Source of the DNA: Balaenoptera acutorostrata
Lineage: Eukaryota; Chordata; Mammalia; Artiodactyla; Balaenopteridae
Assembly: GCF_949987535.1 (NCBI RefSeq)
Contig: NC_080064.1
Span: 45,527,937-45,591,936 of the forward strand
Direction: 5' to 3'
DNA length: 64,000 nt
A program made the position numbers and the translations under genes. Shown here one piece after another: positions 1 through 10,510 of this stretch. Within the stretch, counting starts at the first letter, position 1; the number at the start of each line of letters is the position of its first letter. The notes under the pieces were generated by a model. The model was given only the letters and a program-made list of their open reading frames with translations, did not search any database and had not been told where the DNA came from.

Positions 1-907
1 ACACAAATAGGAAGAGACTGGGCCACAGTGCAAGCAGGCCATCCCTGATACCCCTTCATACTCTCCCTTTCAGACCCAGGGTCAACATCCAAAGGCAAAG
101 AAGCTTTGGGCAATAAAGCCTCCTGCAATTTCCACTTCAGAAGAAGTATGATCCCTTGAGAATGTCCACACTCACATACATTCTCATGAATGCACACACC
201 CCCATGCAAGACCACAGACACAACCCAGCCGTGGGACCTCTTCCTTCCATAGAGGGTCATTTGACTCATTCATCATTTGACACAAAAGACCCATTTCCCA
301 CAAACGCTCAAGTTCACTCTGATCCCTGGCCTGTTCTCCCCACAAGCCTTTCTTCATCCCACCAAGCGTTTAATAAGAAATAATTATTTAATAGATCTCA
401 AGCCATCATGCCCAGTGAAGCATGCATTCTACACACGACGTGTGGTGCGATCATGAGGAATTCTCTTCAAACAGATGTCTTCAGAACCGGTGGAAGGGCG
501 ACTGCAGCCAGGGCTCGGGCAACGAAGCTCCCCAAACTGCATGACAGGCTCAAAGAGGAACCTGAAGCTGCAGTAACCGGCGGGATGCGTGTATGCGCTG
601 CTTCTGAGAAGGGGCTGCTTCTAGAGGCCCTCCGGTCTCGGACTCCTTGCCTGAGGACCCCATGTCACAACCGGGAACCACTGTCCTTCCACCACTTCTG
701 CAGCAGACCGGTGGGCAGAGCCCAATGGAGGCAGAGCCCCCCCTAAAATCACACCTCCGCCTGTTAGCTGAGACTCAGAAGTCTGCTCCGGGGACTGGTC
801 ATCCCGACCGGCCTGTGGTCTTCTGCTGCCTTCCCCCAGGGTTCGGGGCACACTCTGCAGCCACAGCGACTCCTGGCCACTACTTGGGTTTTAAGGGCTG
901 TCCGTGA
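1..907. other. GLIS1 intron, no recognisable repeat
   Basis: Intronic sequence on the 3' side of the GLIS1 first coding exon (the gene runs on the minus strand). I see no exon, since no reading frame resembles the next GLIS1 coding exon, and no interspersed repeat. Positions 480-850 are richer in C+G than their surroundings, with scattered CpG. The open frames here have no splice context and look accidental. Confidence 0.5.
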
Positions 908-1190
908 GAGCTCTGTGCTTTAGGGGGAAAGCACAGGCTTTGCAGTCAGACAGAGCTGGGTTCAAATTCCAGCCTCTACTACCTGCTACCTATACAGTGA
1001 GTCACTGTGAATTAAATCGTAAGCTCATTATTTGGACAAATCAATTAACCTTTCCAAGCCTCATTTCCCCCATCTGTAAATTTAGAATAATGCCTCCTTT
1101 CCTCATAGGGTTGTTGGGCTTTATTAAGTGCAATGACAGCTATAAACTGCTCGGCCTGGCAATGAATAGGTGCTCAATAAAGATTAGTTG
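908..1190 (+). repeat. MIR SINE, nearly full length
   Basis: Reads through a MIR consensus from the tRNA-like head (gctttgcagtcagacagagc, then ggttcaaattccagc) through the core (caagcctcatttcccccatc) to the tail (aataggtgctcaataaag). It is one of the most complete MIRs in the window. Divergence is typical of a fossil that predates placental radiation. Confidence 0.85.
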
Positions 1191-1344
1191 ACCTCCCTCC
1201 CTCTTCCGGTTCCTTCTGTGCTCTACTTCAGGAGTCAAGAGTTCCAAGGAGAGATCAAATCTAGAACCTGACCTCTTTCCATACCCTAGATCCTTCCCAA
1301 CTGCCCCAGAGAAGTTCATGTGGAATCCCGGAGCAACAGAGTAG

Positions 1345-1450
1345 GAAGAGACTATGGGTCATCCTATGGAATTGCTTCCCATTTTACAGATGGGGAAACC
1401 GAGACTCAAAGCCAAGGGCATGGCCCACATGCATCGAGGCTGTACAATGG
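1345..1450 (-). repeat. MIR fragment
   Basis: Contains the reverse-strand MIR core (cccattttacagatggggaa) followed by a degraded tail. No younger repeat interrupts it. Confidence 0.6.
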
Positions 1451-3969
1451 CGCGTGTGTTTGCTCCAGACAGGCCCAACCATAACCACCAAAAAAATTCA
1501 GGCCATGCAGGAAATGCATTATTCAGTGAGCGGACTGAAGGGCTCCTCTCAGTGCATCTGACTCAAATGCTGACTTTAAAAACACAGCTCGTAATGCTAA
1601 CACAATCCGCCTCAATCCACCGGAAACCTTCTGAAGGAATAACCCTTTGGAGTTTAGGGAAAGACGGGGAAAAGAAGAAAACAGATGCTTCAAGTGACTT
1701 TAAACTAAAAGACACTGGGCTAGGGTTGTATTTTCTCCACCCCACCCCACCCCAGGTCTCTGTTTTCTTTCAGTTTCTTATAAATAAGGCTTTAGGAGAC
1801 CAAAGCAGCCACAAAACTTTTCCCCCCTCTTTTCTGCTTCCCTTAACTCAGTAACTCAACTATCAGTCCCGGACTTTGCTTCTAACGCCAAAGCATTTTT
1901 TTTTTCATTGTAAACTATTAATTCAGGCAGCGGCTGTTGATAAACAAGAAGTCCGTTTTTAAACTGCTAGAATCATTAGCACAGGGAAGGCGAGCAGCAC
2001 AAATATTTCAGGAGGTTGCTCTTTTTTCCTGGCCCTGGTATCACAGCTGGGCTTTCTGCATGTTGCAGCTGAATTTTTCAAAGCCCAGGGTAGAGTTTGT
2101 TTCATTTCTTCTCCCCCTTGAACTGAATGTCTTTGTTTCTTTAAACACAAAAATAGACTACCCCCTACCAGAAGAAACAACTGCAAGTCTCCAGGTCTAA
2201 ACTAATTGCAACTAAAATCTGTATTAGGAAAAAAAAATTAGCAAACCACACCCTGTAATTTAACTTTGAATGTAATCACAGATACAAGGTGAGGTTGTTG
2301 AAATACTACCATATCAGCTTCAAAACAAGGAATTGCTTTTCTAAGAAAATTGAGAGAAAGAAGGGAGATTATCCTCTCTATGCAAAAGTCACAGTTAGCG
2401 ACAGTCACTGGTCAATTTACAAATAAAGTTGGTATTTATTTGTTTGTTGTTTTTTTTTTCCCTATTCCTATCCAAAAAAGGGTTGAAAACCCCATTCCAA
2501 ACTTTAGTTTCTCCCCTTTTCTAGGATGCTGGCCAAACTCCACAAAATAAAACCAAAGAAAATGATGATAATTATGCAACATTCAGAACAAAGAACATAA
2601 GAATATATTTTTTAAAATGATTCATTGTGCACTTATGCCTGTAATGGGATTTTAACACACTGTAAAAATAAGTGTGCTGGCTCACTTCACTTCTCATGCA
2701 ACTGTAACGCAGGGAGATGAAGAACTCAAAGATGGGGTGAGGTTTTTGTTTTTTTTTTTCAGAAGGAGGAGAAGTGTGAAGGAAAACCACGGCGTATAAC
2801 CACGGCGTATAAAGAAACATGTATTTTCATCACAGATGGAGCAACACAGCCTATGGATATGATTCCGCAGCCAAGACAGTCCTGAGACCTCAGCCCAGCT
2901 GAGCACTTCAGGTAAACGACTCAGAAACAACTAAGCCTAAATTAAGTTACGATCTCATGTGCTGGTCCCCTTTCCATTTTGTACGCCAAGTCTTAGCAGC
3001 TTCTAAAGAGCTTAGGAGGCAGGAAGGGAAGAGGAATTCTAGCCACACAAGATTCTTAGGGAATCTTTGGGAATTATATTTCCGCTACATGTCTATAAAA
3101 GATTTGTCGGGTACATAATTCTTATGACTGTAGACGCAACATGTTCCTATCTTATTTGTGTACCCACACACATACATGTTTCTCTTTGTCTCACTGAGCC
3201 TGACATTTGGCCAGCAGGTTTTTCTCCCCCTTATTTGAAACCTCAAGCACTGAAAAAATTTGGATCTGATTATTTCCGGATCACAGGACCAGCACTTTAA
3301 AATGGATGAAATGCAAGCAAATTGCCCACTAGAGCCGGAGGGGGTAAATGCTTTCAAAATAACTCATACCTTTCTATTAGGGATGTGCTGGCCCCTCAAA
3401 AGCCTCCCCAGAACATCACAGTGGCTTCTGATTCAGATGAAGAAACTCTACCAGGTAATGCCAACCAAAACTGTCATGTCTTACTTTCCACCACCAGCCC
3501 CTAATGCCCCTAATGCAATCTACAACTGCTTTCCTTTTTTGTTTTCATTTTTAAAGAAAAATATATATACTAACTTTTTTTTAAGTTACAAGATTAACTA
3601 CTTTTTGGAATTTCCAGCCACGTTATGATGGCCTTTTACTAATGGCAGAGTCCACATTTGTCATGATCGTCAGCCTCCTTTTTATTGCTAGGACGTGTCT
3701 AGTCTCAGAGCACAATGAAAACGGCCCAGTGAGTCGCTGAGAATTAAATAGTGAGCTCATTATCTGGTTTGGTCTGAGAGCAGCAATTCTGGTCAAACGG
3801 AATCTTCTGGTAAACTACGAAGTTATCTAATGATGGCATAGATACTAGTTACCAACTTCCAAAGATTCGAGACAGAAGAAATACCAAAAGCAAAAATAGT
3901 TTAAATTCTCTGGGAACATTCGGGAGGCCGTCATGAACACCCAGCTCTCGGCCCCCAACACACACACAT
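1451..3969. other. GLIS1 intron, largely repeat-free; possible conserved non-coding DNA
   Basis: About 2.5 kb with no repeat that I recognise and no exon. Positions 1750-2350 look unlike decayed repeat: there is a forkhead-like tgttgataaacaa at about 1935-1947 and several long A/T runs. Whether it is conserved cannot be judged from one species. Confidence 0.4.
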
Positions 3970-4105
3970 AGAAGGTACAAGTTGTGGAACCAGAATCAAA
4001 CTTTGGAACAGGAAGCCTTAGAAACTGCCACTTACTGTCTGTAGCCTTGAGCACATCCTTGAACCTTAATGTCTTCATCTATAAAATGGGAATCACAGTA
4101 ATAAG
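3970..4105 (+). repeat. MIR fragment
   Basis: Shows the MIR middle (actgccacttactgtctgta) and core (cttcatctataaaatgggaa). The 3' tail is lost. Confidence 0.7.
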
Positions 4106-4854
4106 AAGCCAGCGCTTCTACATCTGTCCCCTCGGAACAGCCCACAAGGTAGGCAGAGCTCAGCTGGCATGAGGGCAGATGAGGGAACGTGTGGGGGACA
4201 CATGCTGAAAACTGTAAAGCACTGTGCACAGGGAGCGAGCATCATCGGGCCATCGCCACAAAGCTGACCGCCTCCATAAAGTCCAGATGTTTACTTTCTT
4301 TCCTTGTCAGGACTTCCAAAAGCAGAGTGTCGGGTATTTAATAATAAGAAAGAAAAAACGTAGCATCTGGTAATTTGGCCTTTTCAGCTGTTTGGAATCT
4401 GGATAAACAGGACTCTGTCATAAACAGATCGTGATTCTTATTGTAAATGATGACAATGTTAGTCCATGACGACGCACCATCCCCAGTGCCTCCTAACTCC
4501 AGATCTAGAAACGCAGAGGACCCCAACATTTACGGATAAGCTGCTGGATTCAAGAGCTCACTCCCTTCCTCGGCTTAGGGTCTGTCCAAAGCGGAAGGCA
4601 GATCATTTGAAACCTGATTCCAAACCAAGCAATACTGTCTTCTCTCCGGTCACCAGGCAGCAGTGGCCACAAAAGACCTGCAGCTTGGCTCCTCTCAGCT
4701 TCCTCTGGCTAGGGCACCAGAGTTAAAGTTGTTAAAGTCAACATTTAAAAAATCAAACCTCTCTCCCTCCTCACCCTACCCTCTTTATCTCAAGTATCGC
4801 TGACCATAACACGGTGCCCTACATGAATTAATAAAAGTGACCCCTTTTTCCTTC
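4106..4854. other. GLIS1 intron, nothing recognised
   Basis: Non-repetitive intron sequence. No exon-like frame, repeat or strong simple repeat was seen. Confidence 0.4.
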
Positions 4855-4975
4855 TTAGTTTATAAAGTATTCTTACAACAACTGTTTCATTTTCCCTTGG
4901 GAGGAAGCATTATTACCTCTCGTGCAAATGGAAAACCAGAAGTTGAGAACGTTAGACACATTACAAGAGTAATCT
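4855..4975 (-). repeat. MIR fragment, degraded
   Basis: Follows the reverse MIR pattern (tcttacaacaactgtttcat, then agcattattacctct, then aaccagaagttgagaac), but many positions differ. Confidence 0.5.
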
Positions 4976-5004
4976 CCAAAATAATCAGGCACTGAGGCGG
5001 CCCT

Positions 5005-5130
5005 TTCACACTCTATAACTAATGCTCTCTTCAGTCTATCCAAGTAAGTCTCACGGTAGATTTACAAATGAGGAAACTAAGACTCAGAGAGGGGAAATAA
5101 TTTCCCCCGGTCCCACAGATCCTGGATGGC
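5005..5130 (-). repeat. MIR fragment
   Basis: Clear reverse MIR core (acaaatgaggaaactaagac, then tcagagaggggaaataa), ending in a degraded tggatggcagag. It lies about 30 bases after another reverse MIR piece, so the two may be one broken element. Confidence 0.7.
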
Positions 5131-5439
5131 AGAGTCTTACAATTTCCAGCACGGTCAATAAATATTTTTCAGTTGGTATTCTTACCTGTCTGTTTCCAAT
5201 AAGCCTGAGACTTGGAGCTAGACACCAAATATTCAAAGGGTTGCGATGTCTAGGGACTATTTGGTTGGGAATGGTGGCAGTAAGAGGTTTCCTTTACGGC
5301 ATTTTCAAGAGGACTGCCCAGCTCTCGTTTTGTGTCAGGCCACTGCCTGGCTTGACTATGGGGAAAAATTCGCATAGAGGGACAGAGGCCAGGTCGGAAA
5401 CCTCTTCAAGCCCAGGTCCATAAGCAATGGGCTGGCCAG

Positions 5440-5560
5440 AAACCCCGCACCCAGTAGGCCTCAGTTTCCTCATCTTTTAAATGGGTGGGACAAATCCTAC
5501 CCCACCAGCCTTGCTGGGGGCTATGAAGAAAACAGAAGCATCTTAAAAAAGTTTAATCAG
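5440..5560 (+). repeat. MIR fragment
   Basis: Only the MIR core (ggcctcagtttcctcatctt, then taaatgggtggga) and some downstream sequence are recognisable. Confidence 0.55.
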
Positions 5561-6727
5561 TACAACCATCTTAAGGTACAAAGAAAGAGGTGCTTCCTCG
5601 CATTCTTTTATCCTCCTCTGCCCCTTTCAAATATAATCCTGATTTAAAGATCTCATGTTTTAGACATTGGGGGGTGTGGATAAAAATAATTGGGATTTGG
5701 GGGAATGGAAGTCAGAAGGTGTACACAATGCATCCAGACAAAAGGTCTCTAACTATGGCTTGGAACAAAGGCTATGTTTGGGAGAGCTTAGGTCTGCAGA
5801 GAACTCGATCTTCAATTGACAGCTATTTTTTTAAACAGAAAATGTTGCAGGAGGGTATCTATTTAAGGGAGGGTTGTGTAAGGAGGGGGCAAGCGAGGGA
5901 GCTCAGGGCAGCAAATATTACTCATGTCTTGCTGCACAGCCCTCTCTCTCCCTAGTAAAAGAGAACCTCGTGTGTATTCCAGTAATAATACGCTAAAGGC
6001 GTTTTTTTCTATATCTACCCTTTAAAAAATGACCTCTGTCTCTTGGAGAAGAGACTGACATTTAAAACAACGAGACAAGAAATAGTGCTCTCCTACAAAG
6101 TCAGGTGTTTTCATTAAAAAGAAAAAAAGTGTTTATATTTATTTCATTTTACCAGTCTTTGCATTGGGGAGTTGGGGTTTTTTTTGTTTTTTTTTTTAAC
6201 CTAAAAGGAGCTCTCATCTCTAAAAGCAAGCCACCCTACCTTTTCTAAGTTGCTGGGGCTCATTGATGCTAAAGTAGTGATGCTTACAGAGCCATAAAAC
6301 ACACTTTTTGTCTTTCCTTAAGAATCAGCTGGAAATAGAACCAAGAGGTCCCAAACACTGAAATAATGAAACCCCAAAGCTTTGGTTTCTCCCAGGGAAG
6401 AAAAGGTGGGGGCAGGGGGGAGGACACGGTGCCTCAACAATTTCCCCAATTTCTGGTTAATTATCTGTCAGCATGAAACTTATAAATAATGGCTCAATAA
6501 TAATTAACTGTGATGAGAAGAACATGTTCATGAGAATCCAGCCTCATCGCTGACTTTGACCCATTAATTATACTGGAGCCTGCACCTTATACCCACCAGC
6601 CTCACTGGGTAGAGGAAGGGTATGGCAAACTAACTTTTGACCCAAAACTATGCTTCTGAAGCATCAAATACAGAACAGCCATTGTTAAAGTCGGGACTTG
6701 ACTCAGGCTAGATTATAGATTCATAAA
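5561..6727. other. GLIS1 intron with candidate conserved block at 6240-6600
   Basis: No repeat or exon was recognised. Positions 6440-6600 are A/T-rich with several homeodomain-type TAAT cores (aataattaac at about 6500 and cattaattata at about 6562) embedded in sequence that does not resemble decayed transposon. The stretch lies 0.6-1 kb from the GLIS1 coding exon, so an intronic enhancer is possible but unproven. Confidence 0.4.
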
Positions 6728-6830
6728 ATTTTCCATCAGGAATCCAGAAATCATCTGGTATAATTAATTCCTTACTTGACAGATGGGGAAACTGAGGTCC
6801 CAACAGGCGAGGGGTCTTGCTGAAGGCTTC
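6728..6830 (-). repeat. MIR fragment
   Basis: Contains the reverse MIR core (gacagatggggaaactgagg). The remainder is too degraded to assign. Confidence 0.55.
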
Positions 6831-7235
6831 TGGTTTTTGTTATTGAGGGAGACTGGAATACTTCAAAGGATGCCTTTAGCAGCCTCAGAGATAGACATAC
6901 TCGAGTTGCTACTCATCCTAATTTATAATAAGATTTTGACAAGTTTCACACAACTTTTATCAGAAACATACAGAAGCAAAATTATGTAATCTGAGCTGTC
7001 TATACACCCATCTCCCCCAATATAGGCTACTGAGTTTAAATTAGATGCTTCCTAAACAATCATCGTTTCAAAATGACAAGGGAGTGCCAAACAACTTGAG
7101 AGAAACTGATGAACTCCGGAGAAGGTTCTACCAAGTTTTCTCCGGAGGATTCCTACAAAGGCCTGCGGTGGAAACGTCAGAGAGCCCAAATCTCTCCACA
7201 CCCACGGCCAGGCACGTCGGCGGGGCCAGACTTAC

Positions 7236-7524
7236 CCTTCCCGGCGGCAGAGGCCTTGGACGGACCATAGTCTCGGGGGCTCCGGGGCTCGAGGAGGTCG
7301 TGGGCGCGCGGTGGCGCGGGCAGCAAGTCACGCGGACCCCCATCCCCGCAGCCCCCGCTGCTCACCGTGACCCTGAAGGCCATGTGCGGGCCGAGGCCAG
7401 CGGGCCCCCGGCCGGGACCCGGAGCGCCGGGGGCCTCCTTCGGCCTCTTGTCTGAGTGCGCCTCGGCCACCTCGCAGTGCATGGCGCCGGGGCGGGGCGC
7501 ACCGCTGGAGGTCGCGCCGGGCTC
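7236..7524 (-). CDS. GLIS1: GLIS1 first coding exon (long isoform N-terminus), partial gene
   Basis: GLIS1 is a nuclear Kruppel-like transcription factor with five C2H2 zinc fingers. This exon encodes only the N-terminal region of the long isoform, ahead of the fingers. The start is the ATG at 7480-7482 (protein begins MHCEVAEAHSDKRPKEAPGA), with G at -3. Translation runs 82 codons plus one base to a consensus donor (gtaagt at 7235-7230). A textbook acceptor (polypyrimidine then cag) precedes 7524, so 42 bases are 5' UTR. The segment is disordered, rich in Gly, Pro and Arg, and has the recognisable stretch HDLLEPRSPRDYG. An internal Met at codon 34 (7381-7383) could act as a second start. Compared with the human long isoform as I remember it, a proline-rich stretch before HDLL looks several residues shorter. 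No later GLIS1 exon lies in the window; they are beyond position 1. Confidence 0.85.
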
Positions 7525-7794
7525 CTGCGGAGGGGAGAAAGCACAGGCGCGTTAGAATGAGCGGAGCGGTCCCCTTCTCGTCCAGAGGCCGAGGTTTGGG
7601 CAGGTCACCATCCCTCCGTTTATTCCTCCTTCTTGAAACGGGTTCGCGCCACCACACTCACCCTAACGTGACACTCACCCTAACCTACCTGATCCGCGTA
7701 AAAGCCCCTTCCAGGGCGCAGGAGCGGCTGGCCGTCCTTCCCTGGCTTGTGGAGGGCCCGGCCACCCAATACGCCCCCACCAAGCCCTCTTTGG

Positions 7795-7895
7795 ATGAAT
7801 GGGGAAACTGAGGCCTGGAAAAGGGACAGCGCCTGTGCGCGTCACCCAGTGAGATACAGAGCGGGCGGCAACCAGAGATTCCCGGAGCAGGGCTC
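7795..7895 (-). repeat. MIR fragment inside the CpG island
   Basis: Reverse MIR core (gaatggggaaactgaggcct) followed by a C+G-enriched but still alignable tail (gcgtcacccagtgagataca). An old SINE has been absorbed into the intron between the two predicted 5' exons of GLIS1. Confidence 0.6.
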
Positions 7896-8548
7896 TGGAG
7901 AAGCCGCGGAGACTGCTCGGGGTAGGTCACCCGCTGCACTCCTCGCCTCGTGGGCGCTCTGGGAGCCGACTGCGCGCAGGGACCACGGACTGAGCACCCA
8001 CAGGCCGGGGGACAGACCCTCTGAGATCCCACCACAACCACCCAAGCTGCGAAAATGGGAGTCGGAGGATGGGCGCTCACTCCCGCGACGCGAACCCATC
8101 ACACGCACCGAGACACGCACACTCCCACGCGCAGCTGAGAAAACGAACCTATCGCACGTGCAAACCTGCACAAAGTCGGTAGCCCGTGCACGCCCGCTCC
8201 CACACACACCAAACACCCCGCAAATGCACACTCGGGGACACGACGTGCCATACACACTACCCTCATTCACCCGCTCAGACTCTCAGCAACACTAGCAGCC
8301 GCACGGTCTCACACTCCCCGCGCGCGCGCGCGCGCTGCGTGCCCCTCCACAGAGCCTTGGGCCTTCCATCGTCCCTCCTGGAAAAGGGCCCCGGGCCCCC
8401 AAACTCTCCTTTCCCCCTCGCGCTCCCCGCGCCATCCCAAAGCTCCCCAATTCCACCTTCCCTGGGACGCCAGCCTCGGATGTCTGGCCGGACGCCCGCC
8501 CGCTTCCCGGGCCGCGGGCCGCGCCCCCTCTCACCTCGCCCCGCTCAC

Positions 8549-8660
8549 CTCGCGGCGGCCGCAGCAGCTTGCTCCCGGGGCGCGAGGCTAGGCGCGCCTC
8601 CACTGGCGCCGCAGCCCCAGCAGCAGCAGAGTCCAGCGGGGCGGCACCCCGGGGCGGGGG
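8549..8660 (-). other. GLIS1: GLIS1 predicted non-coding exon 1
   Basis: On the minus strand the sequence ending at 8549 meets a good donor (gccgcgag then gtgagcgg), which would pair with the strong acceptor before 7524. There is no ATG between about 8660 and 8549, so the exon would be entirely 5' UTR. The upstream boundary is a guess based on the GC boxes. The exon is inferred from splice motifs and CpG-island position. An alternative is that transcription starts at other sites in the island, or that the coding exon is the first exon in some transcripts. Confidence 0.5.
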
Positions 8661-9019
8661 CGGGGCCGCGGCCTGCCTGACAGCCTCTCCAGCCACTGGC
8701 TCTCTGCGGCCGCCCCGCCAAGGCCAATCGCGGCGCGAGGGCGGAGCCTCCGTCCTCGGGCCCGGGCCAGCCGGGCACAAGGCTGGGCGGAGGGTTTGAC
8801 AGGCGGCGGCCGGCGGCGCCCGGTGCTGCGCGGCCCCCCTCCTCCGGCTGCCGATGAGGGCAGGCCCGCGGGGCGGCGCCGCGGGCGGCAGGGCCTGGGC
8901 TCTGTCGTCGGGGCTGGGCTGGCCAGGGCGGCGGAACGCCTTGGGTATCAGGAACGCCGGGCTCAACCTGGCTCTTCTCCGCCTTTCCCAGTGGCTGAGA
9001 CAAGACCCTTCTTGCCCTG

Positions 9020-9110
9020 TCCAGCATCAGTTTTCTCCTGGTCAAATGGGAACGGCCAACCCTGCTACCGCGGAGACAATGGATGTGAAAGTGCTTTCAA
9101 AGTTCTCCTG
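9020..9110 (+). repeat. Possible MIR fragment
   Basis: A weak match to the MIR core (catcagttttctcctggtca, then aaatgggaacgg) and the following aaagtgctttcaaag. It could be chance similarity. Confidence 0.35.
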
Positions 9111-9554
9111 CAGAATCCAACCCGCTCACTCCAGAGCTCCCACAGCTTTCATAGCGGGTCAGCAGCGAGGTTGGGACCGAACCCACGGCTCTCAGACCAC
9201 TTGTCTTAAGTTTTTGTTTCTGTGGTGTTTTTCACCAAAAAGGAACCAGACTAGAGGGTCTCATTCCGAAGTTAAACAAAAATAGATACCCGGATCCCAA
9301 CTAGAAAACACCGCAAGTGAATCTGTGAATCTGTCTGGGAGCAGGGTTCCAGCACCTCGAATTTTAGCGAGCCCCCAGGAGGTGCTTGCAGCCCTGGGGG
9401 TTGAGACCCACTCCTCTAAGTTCCTCCAGGACCTGCAACCTGGTTCCCCTGCATTCTGGCTCCCCTCACAGACAGCAGTGACCCAGCGAGTCCTGCCCAA
9501 TGTGTACAAAGAACACTGGACCAAGAACAAGACCTCAGGGTGAGTGGAAGCGGG

Positions 9555-9620
9555 AGCTCAGTTCCCTTTTCTGAGCCTCAGTTTCCTCCTGTGTAAAATG
9601 GGGTTATTCCCCCAGGCCAG
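9555..9620 (+). repeat. MIR core fragment
   Basis: Short, clear MIR core: gagcctcagtttcctcctgt followed by gtaaaatggggttatt. Confidence 0.6.
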
Positions 9621-9984
9621 GTCTATTTGCCAAGACTACTGGAGTTTCCACCCATGTCCTTGAGACGGTCTCTGCATTTCATGTCGGCCTGCCCCGCTCC
9701 GCACTGTTTACTTGTGATCTGGGCCCACTCCAAAGACCCTGCCTGGCTCCGCACTCTTTGAAGAGAGGGGTCTGGTCTCCTTGGCCTTGGTCTCAAATTG
9801 AAAAATGTATATGGAGCCCCTCCCTACTACTCAGCAGGTCAGGCCTCACAACATAGGAGTCCACACGGAGTAAGAGACCTCAAGCAGCATTCCCGGATTC
9901 TTGGAAAACCAGGATTTCAGAATCACAGAATCCTAAAATCTGATTTCCTATCATTGGTTAAATATAGCATCTTAACAATTAGAG

Positions 9985-10150
9985 AGCAATAAAGGTAGGA
10001 AGGACCTTGGAGATTTCGTTAGACCCACCCCCACGTTCAGAGGAGAGAGGATGTGACCCGCCCACAACAATATGGTGGGGTGAGGCAGAGCTGGCACTGG
10101 AATCCAGGCTTCCTGACTCCTAGTCCAGCACTCTTCCTCTCTACCAGCCA
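9985..10150 (-). repeat. MIR fragment
   Basis: Reverse MIR from a degraded core through ggcagagctggcactggaat and ccaggcttcctgactcctag to gtccagcactcttcctctct, the tRNA-like end. Confidence 0.7.
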
Positions 10151-10384
10151 TGATGCCTCTAATAGGTACAGGATGTCAGCCAATCCCACCCATTGCACAC
10201 AGGCCAAGGGCCATGGGCTACATAAGACAGCACAAAGGTCTTGCCTCTACCCGAGGATCTGGAGTTGGGGATTACTGCTACTTATATGGCAGGAGGGGAA
10301 GGGATGGAAGGAGTAAGAGTAGCTCACGAACACCTCCAACGCACCACCAGGTGCTCCTCCCCCACCCCCTCACTCTTCTGAAGC

Positions 10385-10510
10385 TCTAGGGCTGGTTCTG
10401 GCACCAATAAGCCTTGCGGCTTTAGGTAAATCAGGACCTCATTCTGCACCTAAGTTTCCCCCTCAAAAAGCAAGAGGACTGGGAGATCACTGACCTTTCC
10501 AGTTCTGCTC
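10385..10510 (+). repeat. MIR fragment
   Basis: Degraded MIR: gctggttctggcaccaataa, then tttaggtaaatcaggacctc, then taagtttccccctcaaaa. Confidence 0.45.

Larger units (their letters stand above)
7180..8960. promoter_or_regulatory. GLIS1: CpG island promoter of GLIS1
   Basis: CpG-dense, G+C-rich stretch in an otherwise A/T-rich window. It covers the predicted GLIS1 non-coding first exon and first coding exon. Likely core elements sit at 8640-8730: overlapping GC boxes (ggggcgggggcgggg, about 8650-8665) and a CCAAT box (ccaat at 8723-8727), upstream of the exon on the minus strand. No TATA box is evident, so start sites are probably dispersed between about 8600 and 8700. A short (CG)n run lies at 8321-8336. 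The start site is inferred from composition and motifs only. Confidence 0.8.

Noticed and set aside
408..907. An additional GLIS1 exon or alternative promoter in the CpG-moderate block
   Set aside because: No reading frame matches GLIS1, and no convincing acceptor/donor pair was found around it on the minus strand.
7328..9209. Several long open frames on both strands (for example 8292-8966 minus, 8545-9045 minus, 7747-8295 plus)
   Set aside because: They lie in the CpG island, where few stop codons occur by chance. Their translations are low-complexity Arg/Pro/Ala/Gly without homology, and the real coding exon and splice signals explain the region.
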